Below, one piece after another: positions 23,201 through 37,500 of a stretch of 64,000 bases of DNA (position 1 is the stretch's first letter; each line of letters opens with the position of its first letter). The DNA comes from Symbiodinium natans (lineage: Eukaryota > Sar > Dinophyceae > Suessiales > Symbiodiniaceae). The notes below the pieces were generated by a model, which worked only from the letters and a program-made list of their open reading frames with translations, was not told the origin of the DNA and searched no databases. The stretch lies in contig CAJNDS010002092.1 in assembly GCA_905221605.1 (NCBI GenBank), forward strand, positions 1-64,000. Reading direction: 5' to 3'. The position numbers and the translations under genes are program-made.

Positions 23201-26200
23201 ATTGGTACTGTTTCAGGCCCCTGTACTAAAAAGAGATCTCCTAGTAACGGTGCTCAATGATGCTGCCTCCAAGCATCAAGCCCTAAACCCCAAACCCTGA
23301 ACCCTGAACCCCAAACCCTCACCCGTGGTGCCTGGTTCCGCTGTTCTCTGGCGAGCCCTGCAGGCGCAGCAGTGCTGATCATGGGGTGGGTCAAGAGCGG
23401 GGTCCATTGGGTGAAGGGGGGGGGGGGGGGGCCACACTAATCAGCAGACAACATTACTGGCAACCCATCTGCCATCTGGGGGTTGAGGGCTTAGGGTTTA
23501 GGGCCTTAGGGTCACAGAAGTCCCTGTGCAATTAGTGCGTCGAGGCTGCGGCCACTGGGGCCATGCCAGCTGTCTCCAGGCGGAAGATCCCATCCCTACC
23601 TGGCCGCAGAGAGGGTTTAGGGTTTAGGGGTTTGGGTTTAGGGTTTAGGGTTTAGGGTTTAGGTTTAGGGCTTAGGGTTGCAGAAAGGATTTTTGAATGG
23701 CCGACCGGCTCGTCAAAAGAATTCGGGGATTAGGTGCAAAACATGTTATCCCTCTGTAGACCCGCTTTATGGGATGATATGATCATCCCATATAGCGGGT
23801 GTTATGGAGGGAAATGTGTATAAGATACCTTGCTTCCGAATTGCCATCTTAGTTGTCCAGTAACCTGGGGGAACTAAAGGTTAACACCTTTGGGATTATA
23901 AGGGGATTATATTACCCCCTAAGAAGGTTAACCTTAAAGGTTACCTACTCTACAACTAGGCCATGAAAGAGCCAGTAAAAGCGGCATTCGTTCCCGGAGT
24001 TGCTGGCTTTGGGGTCTTGGGCCAGGCCTGGGGTGGAGGAAAGTGTGGAAACCAGATACCCTAAACCCTAAACCCTAAACCCTAAACCCTAAACCCTAAA
24101 CCCTAAACACTCCTCTGAGGGCCCATGCAGCTCTCTGGAATATACTTGGGACAATTCAGCGCCAGTGCTTCCATTAGGGCCCCAGGTGTACAAGGCGGGC
24201 TTCCCTAAACCCTAAACCCTAAACCCTAAACCCTAAACCCTAATTCTTGTTCGCTTCGCTTTCTCCGGCGCTTGCGCCGCAAGCTAATTCCCTCGTGCAG
24301 CTTAGGGGGCCTCCAGGGTTAATTACAGCTCTAGGCTTGAACGGTTTAGGGTTTAGGGTTTAGGGTTTAGGGTTTAGGGTTTAGGGTTTAGGGTTTTAGG
24401 GCTCAGGGAACCTAGCCCCCAGAAGCGCCCACTCAAGATAGGAGGCGTTTACATGGGTCCAAGCCCTTCGCTTGCCTTCGGCTGGGTGGGCTTTTCAGGT
24501 TTTAGCCTTTGGGGCTTGGGGGGTTTCGGGTTTAGGGTTTAGTTTAGGGTCTTGGGTTTCGGGTTTGCGGGTCGGGTTTAGGGTTTAACCATTAGAGCTT
24601 GGGGGGGCTTTTGGGGGGGCCTTCGGATGTTGGGGCTTTAGGGTTTGAGGGCTGTGGGGTTGCAGGGTTTCCACTGCCAAGGCATGCTCGACCTAGCGAT
24701 GGCAAGCGGAGGACCCGTGCTGTTTTCGCACGATTGTGAAACAGGGTGCCGACACAACTTTCAGTGCGCACCATGCTACTGGAGGCTGCTGTACACATTT
24801 GCTTGGGGAAAATCCTGCTTGTCCAAGCTTTGCCGAAATATCAGAATACATGGGAGGAGCCGCAAAGCAATTGATACCAATGCAAGGGCATCTTTGGACA
24901 CAACTTCGCTTTGATGCCTAGTTTGCGCAATTCAGGAAGACCCCGATCTCTGTACCATTGACCTGAGTGCTAAGTCCGTAGACCCCCAAACCCCAAATCC
25001 CCATAATGCTGTATCTCAAACCTGGTTCAGCTCAAAGAAACTGATTCGGTGGCGTGTCAAGCGAGCGCAGGGAGGTCGACGGCGAGCCTTGGAGATGTTG
25101 TGGCATGTGTATATATGTATGATAAATAAATAAATAAATAAAGATATATATATATATATATGCATATCTGAATGTGTACATATATGTATATGTACATCTA
25201 TGTACATACACATATATGTATGTGTACATATAGATACACACATGTATGTATATATACATGTGTATATATATATATATGTACACACTTTTTGCCTGAGGGC
25301 AGGCTGCATGCACAGGGATTTGGGGGGCGGGGGAGCACGGGGTGCAGTGTAGCGCCCAGCTCCAGAAAGAAGTTACCCCAACATGACCTCGCCAAGCCCT
25401 GAGCGACTTAAGTGCACAAGACATCCAAGAGTGGGTGTACAAAACACACGTGCACCCAAACCCTAAACCCTAAAGCCCAAACCCTGAACCCTTAACCCTT
25501 AACCCTAGAGGTAGCCAAAGGAGGGCGTGCCAGCCCCCGCTCAGCCCAACCCTACTTTGGAGTAGGCCCTGGAAAAAAGTGCATACTTTTCAGGCATATG
25601 TAGGTGCGATAGGAACCCAGAACCAGAAAAGTATTAAAGTATAGTACTCCAAAACCCACTTAAGGAATGCACCCCAAGGGTTTTTGGGTTTAGGGTTTTG
25701 GGGGTTGATCCTTCATCATTAAGTCGCATCAGGATCCCTACTGCAATCTAAGGTGTGTTCCTTAGTTAAGGAGCAGTGGGCGCTCAGGATACGAGTAGCA
25801 CCTGCCGCTACCCGGAAACTTCAGCAAATACATGTCGAAATGCAGGCACGATCAGCAAGTCGTGCTACGTACAACCCTGAACAACCTCTGCATTCATTTC
25901 CACAAGGGCGCCACGGATAAACAAATGCATGTGCTACGAAATGTAAAGGAATGTGGAGAAGTGGGAATGTGCAGGAAAGGTTTAAGGCGGCTGCGTGCCG
26001 ACCAAGTGGCGTATCCGCTCCCAGACCATAGACTGCGGCGAGTTTTCCTCAGTTCTGAACCCTATCCTACCGGGCTTTAGGTACCGACCTAGTCCAAGAC
26101 TCACATGTGCTGTCGTTCGGTCTTTGTGGCTTAGGGTTCAGGATTTTCAACAACCTTAGCAGGTGTCATGGTCAGATCCCGGAATAGTTCGACCCTTCCG

Positions 26201-29200
26201 ACTCCAGATCATGTAGCCCTATAACTCGACAATCCATCCGCGCCCCTGCTTGTTCCCTTTTAAAGGTACTTCCCCGCCCCTGTTTGTTCCCTTTTAAAGG
26301 TACTTGGGCTTCAAAGGAGGTACTGAAAAGTAAATTCACAGCCCGAGCATAAACTAACAAAAAAATATCTATATACACATACATATATATATAGGTGCAA
26401 GGGTAGTTCTTTAACGCGGGTCCTTGTTGAGTCCTTTCAAGAACTGAAAGCCCTCTGACAAACAGTAGTAAATAGAGCTCTCTTAAACCCAACAAGGGAA
26501 CATATGAAATCTCCCAAGGGCCTACCGATATTTATTACACATATATATATATATATGTATATAGGACCCCAGAAAAGGGACCCCAATTCCAAATTCCGAG
26601 GACTACCCACATGGAACTTTAGGTGACTTGCATCCGGCTGGCGGGCGGTGACCGATCCGCACCATTCGAGAATTGGTTCGCGCCGCTGTGGAGGCCTTCC
26701 CCAGGCAGACATCCGCAAGGGTTTAGGGTTTTCGGGTTTTAGGGTTTAAGGTTTTGGGGTTTAGGGTTGAAAGCCAGGCCCTAAAACGTTGAACCCATGG
26801 AATCCTACAAAACGGGACCCTGAGGGGGAGCGCACTTGTTGGGTGCCTTTCCGAGAAAAAACTGCCAGCAATGCCATTGAGTTTCGGAATCTCAAGCCCC
26901 ACTGCGCAAATCAAAAACCCTAAAACCCTGAAACCTTGAAGCCACCCTAAACCCTGAACCCTCAACCCTTAGCCTAAACCCTAAAGCTCAGAGACCCCGA
27001 AACCCCAAAAACCCCAAACCCGCAAACCCCACACTGTGCCTGGACTGGAAGCCGCCAGCTTCCCAGAACCCGACTCCCTGAAGCTCTAAACCCATACGTA
27101 CCCCCTTAGAACCCAACCTCAAAACCCTAAACCCTAAACCCTAAACCCTAAACCCTAAACCCTAAACCCTAAACCCTAAACCGAACCAAACCCTAAACCA
27201 CTATATACCAGAAGCCCATGAAGTACTCTGGGTCCGAGCAATTGGCTTCTTGTGATCGCTCACTCGGGGAGACCTAGCTCTACGCAGTGTGGCCGCCAAG
27301 ACTTCATTCTACACAAACTTAGGGTTTAGGGTTTAGGGTTTAGGGTTTAGGGTTTAGGGTTTAGGGTTTAGGGTCTAGGGCTGCCCTGGCATACTTGGTG
27401 GCCATCTTCTATTAAGGGCATCCCTTTGTGGGGTTGGATACTTTAGAAAGGGGACCTTGAACCAGAATACAAAGGACAAAAAGGGCACGACTGGGCTGCA
27501 TGGGAGTGGATGAATCGCTTGTGGGCTGACTGCAGACCCAGGGTAGCTTACGTACATCTGGGGTCGTTGCTGTGCGTTAGTGTGTCTGCGTCAGTGTGTC
27601 ATGGAAGCACCAACTTCGCCAGCAAGGAAGAAGAACCCTGTGGCCGCCACGGTCCCCAACGTCATCAGGTGCGTGAAAGGATGTTGAGGCCCAAAGACTC
27701 ACAACAGGAGCCAAGGGGCGCCAAAGCGCTTCAAGCTTGAAGCCCCCTCAAACCCCAAAACCTAAACCGAACACCCTAAACCCTAAACCCCAAACTTGGG
27801 ACCCAGACTTGCAACGGGTTACATTTGCGTCTGCCCTAGAAACCCTTTTCGGCCTTGTAAGCCCCAGGGCCACTCTAAACCCTCAAGCCCCCTTGCTTAT
27901 ACCACGCAAGCCCTAAAGCCCTATAAGCCCTGATAAGCCCTCTAAGGCCTAAGGCCTTGAAACACCGAAAAACCAATGAAAACCCTCAAACCCAATATAA
28001 AACCCGACAAAAAACCTACAAAGTCCCATCATACATGTCGCCACATAGAACCCCACAGAGCCCCATAACAAACCCCCCAAAAAAGCCCTCTCAACCCTCT
28101 CAACCCTCTCAACCGTCTCAAACCTCTCAACCCTCTCAACCCCCTAAACGCTAAACCATAAACCCTAAACCCTCAACCCTAAACCCTAAAAGCTACCGCG
28201 CCTCGGGCCAGCTTCAGCTGCGCGCGCTGGAGTCGGAGGCCGGCAGCCGACTCCAGGGTACCGCTGGCCCGGCGCAACGTCTTCGCGGCCTAAGGAGGTG
28301 AGCCAACCCTAAAATGGGGTGTAGGGCTTAGGGCTAAGGGCTTCGGGTTCAGGGTTTAGAGTTTCGGGTTTAGGGTCATGTACCCCATACCGGATCATGA
28401 ACTCTTTTAAGGTTCACCATAAGAAAAGCGGGCCCCCCTTAGGGCATTCTTAGCTCTTTAGGATTTCGGGTGTGAAGGTGTAGGGTCTAGGGTGTGGGGT
28501 TTAGGGTTTTTGGAAGCGGCAAGAAACTGTGTGTTGCTGCAACCGACAGTAGCAGAGTCGACCTGAACTAGGTAGCCTCGTTTTTAGGGGTTTAGGGTTT
28601 AGGGTTTAGGGTTTAGGGTTTAGGGTTTAGGGTTTAGGGTTTAGGGTTTAGGGTTTAGGGTTTAGTTGCTCACATTGCCTCATTTCCCACTCACGTTGCC
28701 AAACCCTAAACCCTAAACCCCAAACCCTGAATCAAAGTATTCACTCCAGCACCACTCAATCTGGAAATTTCGTTCGAACTGTTAACGCTTCACCCCCCCA
28801 TATATACGCCCATGCACAGACCAACATTTTATCACTTCAAAGTCTGGATGTATCAGTCCATTGCAGCTTTGATCGGGGACCCTCTTCTAGAGACTGAAAA
28901 AACTTGACCCTCTTCTAGAGACTGAAAAAACTTGAACAATTCCAAAAACCTCAAATCCCTAAACCCCTACAACTCTGAACCGCTAAATTCCTAAACCCTA
29001 AACCCTCGTAAAAACCCTCCACATCACGGCAATGGTCTTCATAGGCTTCGTATGCCCGCTCGAAGTCGCTGAGCCTGGGTTCAGGACTTCTAAAACCCCA
29101 ATCCCGAAACCCTAATAGGGTTCAGGGTTTAGGGTGTATGGTTTCGGGTTTGAGATTTTGGGTTTAGGGTTTAAAGTTGAGGGCTCAGGCTAACCCCACA

Positions 29201-32200
29201 CCCTAAACAGGGTGCACAATCACGGTGGAACGTAGGGGTGAGGGTCAAAAAAGTGGGTATACCAGGGTGCATGGGTGTATGTAGGATTTACCTCAAGTTG
29301 CTTACAAGCCCTTAGAACATGCCCTAACCTAGTCTTCATGGTTGGGATAGTACTAATGTAAATCTCTATTCCTTATTGACTTTAAGTACCCTTGAACATG
29401 TAAAATGTTGCCCCACGATGACGAAGGAACAAGTATTGGGTGCTGGTTCATCAGGTAAGGTTCTTCGAATTTCGGACTTTTCGGCCTGTGGAGGTTCTGG
29501 TGCTTTCGGGTTCGAGCTGGCAGAAATTCCAGGCGAGGTCCATGGCTGGAACTGCGTCAGGTTTGGGGGCAAAAAGGTTTTGGGGCCCAGAAGCTAAAAA
29601 ATTTAAACTTTATGGCTTCCGAGAGGCTATATTGTTGCAAAGGATTCAGAGCCTCTACAAAAACTAGAAATTTCAAACCAACCCGAGGAAGACCACAAGC
29701 TGGGGTTCGGTTGTAGCGAAACATCTGGAAGTGGTCTTGCAACTCAGCTGTACACCTAGACCCAGCAGGAGCAAAACCTAGGAATAAAAATAGGTGCCCT
29801 TCTTGGTTGAAAGGGCTTGTAAGGGAGCCTTAAGCCCCCGACAAGAGGAAACAAAAGGCCTAAGCTGGGTCCTAGACGCTGCCGAAGCTAAGTTTTTGGT
29901 TTTGCGCCCAAGAGCCTTTTCATCTCCTACAATTTGCTTAAGAATCCCAAAAGATAAATAATCATCCCTATATTACCCTTATAAGGAAGACAATTTCATT
30001 TTTTATTGCATTTTTCGGGTGGGGCTTAAGCAATTCGCAGTCGCAGGTGCTGCTCCAGTGCGAAGCCCATGTTCCACAGCAGCACGGCACCTACCCATGG
30101 GCCGGACGAAGGGCTTGCGGGGACAGAATCTCAAGGTCTTCCTTTTGGCCTTTGGGAGAAGAACCTTTAACAGGGTGTACGATGCATATGCCTTACTAGA
30201 GTGTTTTATTACAGTAGTAGAAGAAAGGTAGATTATCCTTATTGTTGTGTAGGGTTCATTTCGTCCTAGATAAGGCCTAGCAATGGGGGAGCGTCGCCAT
30301 GACGCTTGCCTCCCCTACAGTCCTTCTTAAATCGGTGCAAGTCGGGCGCAGGCAAATCTGGTTCAAGATGCTGACATTCACTACACAAGACAGCTCATCA
30401 TTCTACTCCTCCAAACCATAAACCCTAAACCCTAAACGTTAAACCCTAAACCCTAATCATGGACATCATGCATGCGACATGGTGCTGTGGGCGCTGGAGA
30501 GCTGGCTTGCCGTCGCGGCGAAGTTTTTTCTGTGACGCCCTGAACCGGCCTTGGGCCCGTCATCATCAATTCTACTATAGGGGCCTTTGATGACTAGAAC
30601 AGTTTTTCAGGGGCTACTATGGTATAATTATGTAGGGGGCAGAAGGGAATACTCTTATAGTAACTAATCCGACCCCCCTATTTCATGGGTTCGTTCAAAA
30701 CTCGGATTCCTCTTAAAACTACCTGTGGGGGAAGCCGAGTTTAGAAGGGACCCAAGGCAACGCACACCTGCGGACCTAAACCCCTGAACCCTGAACCCTA
30801 AACCCTAAACCCTAAACCCTAAACCCTAAACCCTAAACCCATCGCTGCCTGCCACCGTTTCGAGGGTGCCCGTGACCTTGCGAATGCGCCGCGCGTGCCA
30901 AAAGGCCTCCATGGCCCCTGAGCACCAGCTGAGACAGGGCTTGGGGTTTAGGGTTTAGGGTTTAGGGTTTAGGGTTTGGGGTTTGGGGTTTGGGGTTTAG
31001 GGGTTTTGGGTTTGGGGTTTAGGGTTTAGGGTTCAGGGCTTATGGCTTGGGGCACAGGGATCACGACTACTAGAACACGCCATGCCCTTCTGCAAAGCCT
31101 ATACTTATCCAACACCTATTACTTCCCACCCTTGGCGGTAGGGGGGGGGGTTAGAGTTTTTAACACAGGGCTGTTCTGTACTTACTGGCCGCTCCTACCC
31201 CCCAAAAGAGTCGAGAGAACCCTAAACCCTAAACCCTAAACCCTAAACCCTAAACCCTAAACCCTAAACCCTAAACCCTAAACCCTAAACCCTAAACCCT
31301 AAACCCTCTCCCTGGAGTGCCCTTCCCCCTTCGGAGTGTCACTCCGAGAATCCTGCAGAGATCTCGCCGCCGGAGTGCTTACCCAAACTATATTGCTTAC
31401 TTTAGGGGTTTAGGGTTTAGGGTTTAGGGTTTGGGGTTTAGGGTTTAGGGTTTGGGGTTTGGGGTTTGGGGTTTAGGGTTCATTGTTTACCCCAACGCCG
31501 CATCGCACTGAGTATCCCTGGAGTGCCCCAATGGCCCATCAACATTCTTCCCTCAACTTTAACCCTGAGACCGACAAAGACATTCTGGGAGCAAGACGCC
31601 ACACATGCACCCAGACGAAGCCCTGTACCAGGCCTGTACCAAACCTCGAATTCCTAAGCCCTCACCCCGGAAGGAGTCCTCGGTGACCTCGGTGGTCCCT
31701 AAACCCAAAGCCCCGAAGCCCCTAAACCCTTCAACCCTCAACTCTTAACCCCAAACCCTAAACCCTAAACCCCAAACCCCGAAACCCTAAACCCTAAGCC
31801 CTAAACCCTAAACACTAAACCCCGAAACCCTGACCTCTAAAACCTGGCCTTGGTGGTCCCCGACATCGCCCTTGGCCACACCCATGTGGGTGAGCAGTGT
31901 GGCGATGGAAGGTGTATCCTTCAGAACACATTCGGTTTAGGGTTTATAGGTTCTAGGGTTTACGGTTTAGGGCTTAGGGTTGCTTGGTAGATTCCAGATG
32001 TTGCTCTCTGGGTGGAGATTCAACTCAACATTCAGCCAAGAAAACAGGGGTTGGGGGGGCACTCCAGCTAGGGTCTCGGATTCCCCTCAATACTTCGACA
32101 CTCATAACCCTAAACCCTAAACCCGAAACCCCAGGTTCTGCAGGTGTCAAGTGCGTCCCCCACAGACCAAAAAAAAACTCGGGTCTCCTGCTCGCCCGCA

Positions 32201-34472
32201 TGCTCGAAGAGCGAGCCGGCCAGCTTGAAAACCTTCCACGCTTTCTAGACCCTTTATCAGCAATAATACAAGGTCCTCTGAGAGGGCTTAGGGTTCATTA
32301 TACAGAATTATGTCCTTCTCATCAAGAATAAGAAGGTCCTCTGATAGGGGCTTGGGGTTCAGGATTTGGGGTAGGAGGTTTGAGTACGGGGAACCACAGG
32401 CCTCATAGCCCGCCCTCGAATCGACACATGCTCCTACGTCTGGCACCCTTTACCACCCTCTACCTTCTCCACAGGCTTAGGGTTACCACAAAGCATGAAA
32501 ACAGTGGCCCTTTTATGGGTGTTGGGCTATTGTTAACATAATTCCTTTGGGGGTCCAGGTAGGGCTTATAGGTGTAGACAGGAACTTCAGATTCAAAATT
32601 AAAGTAAGTACAGCCCGAGGAAGCCAACACCAACCGCGTCGCAAACTTCGATGCCCCAACTATCAGCAACATGCTGTGGCACATGCTGCGGGAAGCATCT
32701 GAATCCTGTTAACCAAGCATCTCCCTCACCTGCGCAAAAGCTCTGTGACCCCGTTCCGAACCCAACGAACCTCAAACCATGCATCAAAACGACATCAAAA
32801 CCCGAAAGGCGCCCAAAGAGATTCCAACCCCTAAGCCCTGAACCATAAACCCTAAACCCTAAACCCCCAAACAAGGGGCCTCGAGATTGGTCATGGCCTT
32901 GTTGACCTCTAGGCGGCTGGCCGCAGCGGCGCGCCCCGCGTTGCTGGGGAAGATGGACTGCAAAGTTAGCTGCAACCTGAGTTTTAGGGTTTTGAGGGGT
33001 TTCAGGAAGGTTTTATGGGCTTTTAGGTGGGCTTTAGGGGGGCTTTAGGGGGGTTTTAGGCTTTTGGGCTCAGGGTTTCGGGTTTCGGGTCTAGGGGGCC
33101 CGGGGTTGAGGGGCGAGCCGTTTAGGCGCGCGGGGAATGTCATGCCCAAGGCGTCACACCAGCTCGTGCCAGCCTAGACCCTAAACCCTATAAACCCTAT
33201 AAACCCTAAACCCTAAACCCTAAGTAAACCCTAAAACCCTAAACCCTAAACCTTATAAACCCTAAACCCTAAACCCTAAACCCTGAACCCTACCCTAAAA
33301 CCCTAAACCCTAAACCCTAAACCTGCGAGTCAGGACGTGATCTGAGGGTGCGGCCCATCCTGTAGGAGCTCCTTGCGATGCTTTTGGGTTACTAGACCCA
33401 GGAGTAGCCTAGGAATAAACAGGATACCCTTTTTGGGAAAAAGGGGAGTATAAGGGAACCCCAACCCCCCCCCCCCCCCAAAAAAAAAAAAAAAAAAAAA
33501 AACAAAAAAAGGCCTACTCCGGGTCCTGGGTTACGACAGGTTTTGGTGTCTGAGCTTTCAAGTCGGTCTCCATACGTCGTGGTCGGGGGTCGTCGGATGT
33601 GGCGTTTTAGGGTTTCAGGGTTTCAGGTTTCAGGGTTTAGCCTTAGAGGTTTAGGGTTTAGGGTTTAGGGGTTTAGGGGTTTAGGGGTTAGGGCTTCGGG
33701 TTTAGGGTTTCATTCAACCCTGCAACCCCGAAAGCCCCTGAACTGCTGCCAGGGTGCCCCTGCCAGCTCACGATGTCCGGTCTCCCAGAGCATCCTCGGC
33801 TTTCGGGGCGTGGGGTTTTCAGGGCTCATAGGGGTCTAGGGTTTCAGGGGTTTAGGGTCTAGGGTTTAGGGCCTTTAGGGTTTAGGGCCTATACGGTTTC
33901 AGGGGTTTAGGGTTTAGGGCTCGATGTTAACAACGAGCCTAGGTAGGCCTCTGAAAGCCTAAACCCCTAAACATTAAACCCCGAAGCATAAACCGCTACA
34001 CCCTAAATCCTAAACCCCTTCCCCCGCCCCCCCCCCCCCCCTTGAGTGTAGGGTTTTGGGTGTAGGGGGTACGGTTTGGAGGTTTAAGCTTTCGAGGTTT
34101 GGGTTTAGGGCTAGCCAGGGTGACCTATTGTAACCTACTTGAAATGAAACGGATCCACTAATTGAGGTGTTTTCCTTTACGCCCATCAATTTCCCGAAGG
34201 AGGCCTGTGTGCACTCACTACAACCTGAATCCGAAAGACCCTAACCCCTAAACCCTCCTGGCCTCCGTGTAGGGTTGAGGGGTGAAAATCCTGAACCCTG
34301 GCCAAACATACCGTTTCGGAAAGTACTTCTGGCACTATGGGTCTATTAGCCGACGCGGGGTGGGGGAGGGGGGCTGGTCCTTCCGTGTGGCCCAATGTTT
34401 AGGGTTAAGGGGTTAAGCTCAGCTGCCCGTCATATTGCTAAATCTCTCTCTTTCTCTCTCTCGCTCCGTCTC

Positions 34473-34542
<70 letters not shown>

Positions 34543-37500
34543 CGTTAGACAGCACACTGCGCCCTATGTCCTACATGGGTGTTTGACCACGATTCTGGGC
34601 CTCTTCTGATAGTCTCTACTATACCCCTATCTTCTATAGAGGTGACAATCAGGGCCAAGGCCCATCCATGGCTCTGTCAACAGCCGCCCTAAACCCCGAA
34701 GCAACAGCCAAAATTAATGCCCGAAATCTCCTCAGCCACAAAACCCCAACCCTGCGAGCCCTAAACCCTATAATACCCCAAACCTCCTAAATCCTTAGCC
34801 CCAAACCTTAAACCGCTGCCAAACCAACAGCCTTAAACCCTAAAGCCACACATACGCTAAACCTCCCTAAACCCTAAACCTCCTAAGCCTACAAACCCTA
34901 ACCCCTTTTGAACCTGCACCTCCTAACCCTCAACCCTAAACCCTAAACCCTAAACCCTCAACCCTAAACCCTAAACCCTAAACCCTAAACCCTAAAACCC
35001 TAAAACCCTAAACCCCTTTGCGTCCCATGGAGCCAGCCCACGGCATCGAAGAGCCGATCCGCGTCCTCTGCCTGACTTGGGCCCAGGGGATCCTTTGCTT
35101 ATAGGGTTCTTAAGGTTTAGGGTTTAGGGTTTAGGGTCTAGGGTTTAGGGTTTAGGGTTTAGGGTTTAGGGTTTAGGGTTTAGGGTTTAGGGTTTAGGGT
35201 TTGGGGTTTGGGGTTTCGGGTTTAGGGTTTTTTCATGGGGGTTAGGCACCTAGGGAATCTTAGGGAAGCTTAGGGAGCCTTAGGGAGTACGGGGGAGTAT
35301 TAGGGAACCTTGGGTTACATACCCCCCTTGAACCTCCCTTCAGAAGCCTATCCTTTTCTGGCCCTGGCCATCGAACTCTCAGCCCAAAACACTGAGCCCT
35401 ACATCCTAAACCCTAAAACCCTAAACCCTAACCCTACATCCTAAAGCCTAAACCCGAAACCCTGAAGCCTACATCCTAAATCCTATAAACCCAACATCCT
35501 CATCCGAAACCCCCAAGCTGAAAAAATGCAAAGACACCTTGAGCTCCAAGAGCAACCTCGGAATAAAAATGGCGCCATTGTTGCTTTAAAGGGGCTTATC
35601 AGGGAACCCCAGCCCTAAACAAAAGGAACTAAGGGCCTACTCTGGGTCCTAGTTACCCTAAACCCTAAACCCTAAACCCTAGGCACCTTGAGCTCCGAGT
35701 TCGTGAGAAGGAGCCGCAGCTGCCTCTCCAGCGTCAGGGCCAGCCACTGCTGCAGCTGCCGGGTGAGGAAGCAGTCTGCCTGGTTTAGGGTTTAGGGTTT
35801 AGGGTTTAGGGTTTAGGGTTTAGGGTTTAGGGTTTAGGGTTTAGGGTTTGGGGTTTGGGGTTTGGGGTTTGGGGTTTAGGGTTTAGGGTTTAGGGTTTAG
35901 CGTTTAGGGTGGGTTCATGCTATCTGGGTCGTAAGTAAGATTTAGAGTTTAGGGTGCTTAGGGCACAGGGTCCAGGCTTTATGGGGGGGGGGGGGGGGGG
36001 GGGGGGGCGGTTCTGTAAGTTGTGGCAACAGGAGTCCCAGAAGTGATCGAGCGAACGGGTCAGCAAGCGAGCGTCCTGGATGTCGGACCTCTACAACTTT
36101 AGGGTTTGGGATTTAGAGATGCAGGAGCCTCTTTCGAGCTTCCCAAAAAGGCTTGAGCTTTGGGTACGGGAGGAGGGCTGGGGGTGTGGGGGTGTGGGGG
36201 AGATGGATGGTACTTCCCGACATACGGGCAACCCCGAGGACATACCCCCAAACACGATGGATCATTCTGAAGACTCCTTAGCTCAAATTCGGGTACTCAT
36301 TTGTTGGTGCTTGGGTCCTAGAAACCTAAACCCCGCACCCGATGAAGGTCATTAGGATGCCCCACGATTAGTGAACCCCCAGAGGCGTTTAGGGATTAGG
36401 GTCTAGGGTAGGTTCCTTGCGGCTTGCAAGGTCGTAGCCTCATGGGCTTTCTTTAAGAATGAACCCCAGAGGTGTTTAGGGATTAGGGTCTAGGGTAGGT
36501 TTCCTTACGGCTTTCAAGGTCGTAGCCTCATGGGCTTTCTTCGAAAGCTACTTCTGGAGTCTTGTGCTCAATGATAGCCCTGGGAAAAGCCACATGTGGG
36601 AGCAAAACCCTGGGCCTCAGAAACACTTTCAAGGCCTTCCCACAGACCATCTCCCATTCATCTGAATGGCAAGAAGGATGACAAAAAAGGGGATTGGGTT
36701 CCCTGTAAACCCTAGACCCTAAACCCTGCTTCACCTCCAACTCTTCAAATTCTCGAATTCCTACCGTGCAATCCTCAAGCCCACGGCGTGATAGCCGGTA
36801 GGTCCAGGATCCTGAACCCGACACCCCGAACCCCAACCTTGAATCATGTAGCCGTCCACCAAACACCTCCTAAACACTAAACCCTAAACACTAAACCCTT
36901 AACCCTAAACCCTAAACTCTAAACCCTGCAAAGCAGCCGACCTTGAAGAGGTTGAGGCCGCACCCGAGGACTTCCAGCAACGGCGCCTGCTGCTCATGGA
37001 CGGTGATGGCATCCTGGCAGAGACCCCTGTAGGGTTTAGGGTTTAGGGTTTAGGGTTTAGGGTTTAGGGTTTAGGGTTTAGGGTTTAGGGTTTAGGGTTT
37101 AGGGTTTAGGGTTCGGGGTCTAGGGTTTCGGGTTTAGGGTTTAGGGTATCTTCCAGAGATACCCGTAGAGCCCAACCAGGATGGTCTACTCGGCCTTGTT
37201 ATCCCCATAATCAACCCTATAAAGGGCCTTTTTAAGGGGTTACAGGGTATGATAGCCCATGCTGGATGCCCCGTATGAAGGAATCGAGCTTAATTCTAAG
37301 CAAGGTCTCTCTGTGTACCTTCTAACCGCCAACATCGGAATGGCTCTGGAGGGTGCTCTGGTACTAAGGTCTATTTTTGAGAGCCCGATTTTTGTTCTTC
37401 TTGTGATTGCTTGCATTTTCTCAAGCCCTAAGCCCCTAATGACTCCCAGGGGTCCCCGAACTGGCTCATCTTCCATCAGCCGTGGCCGGGGCCCGGTCCG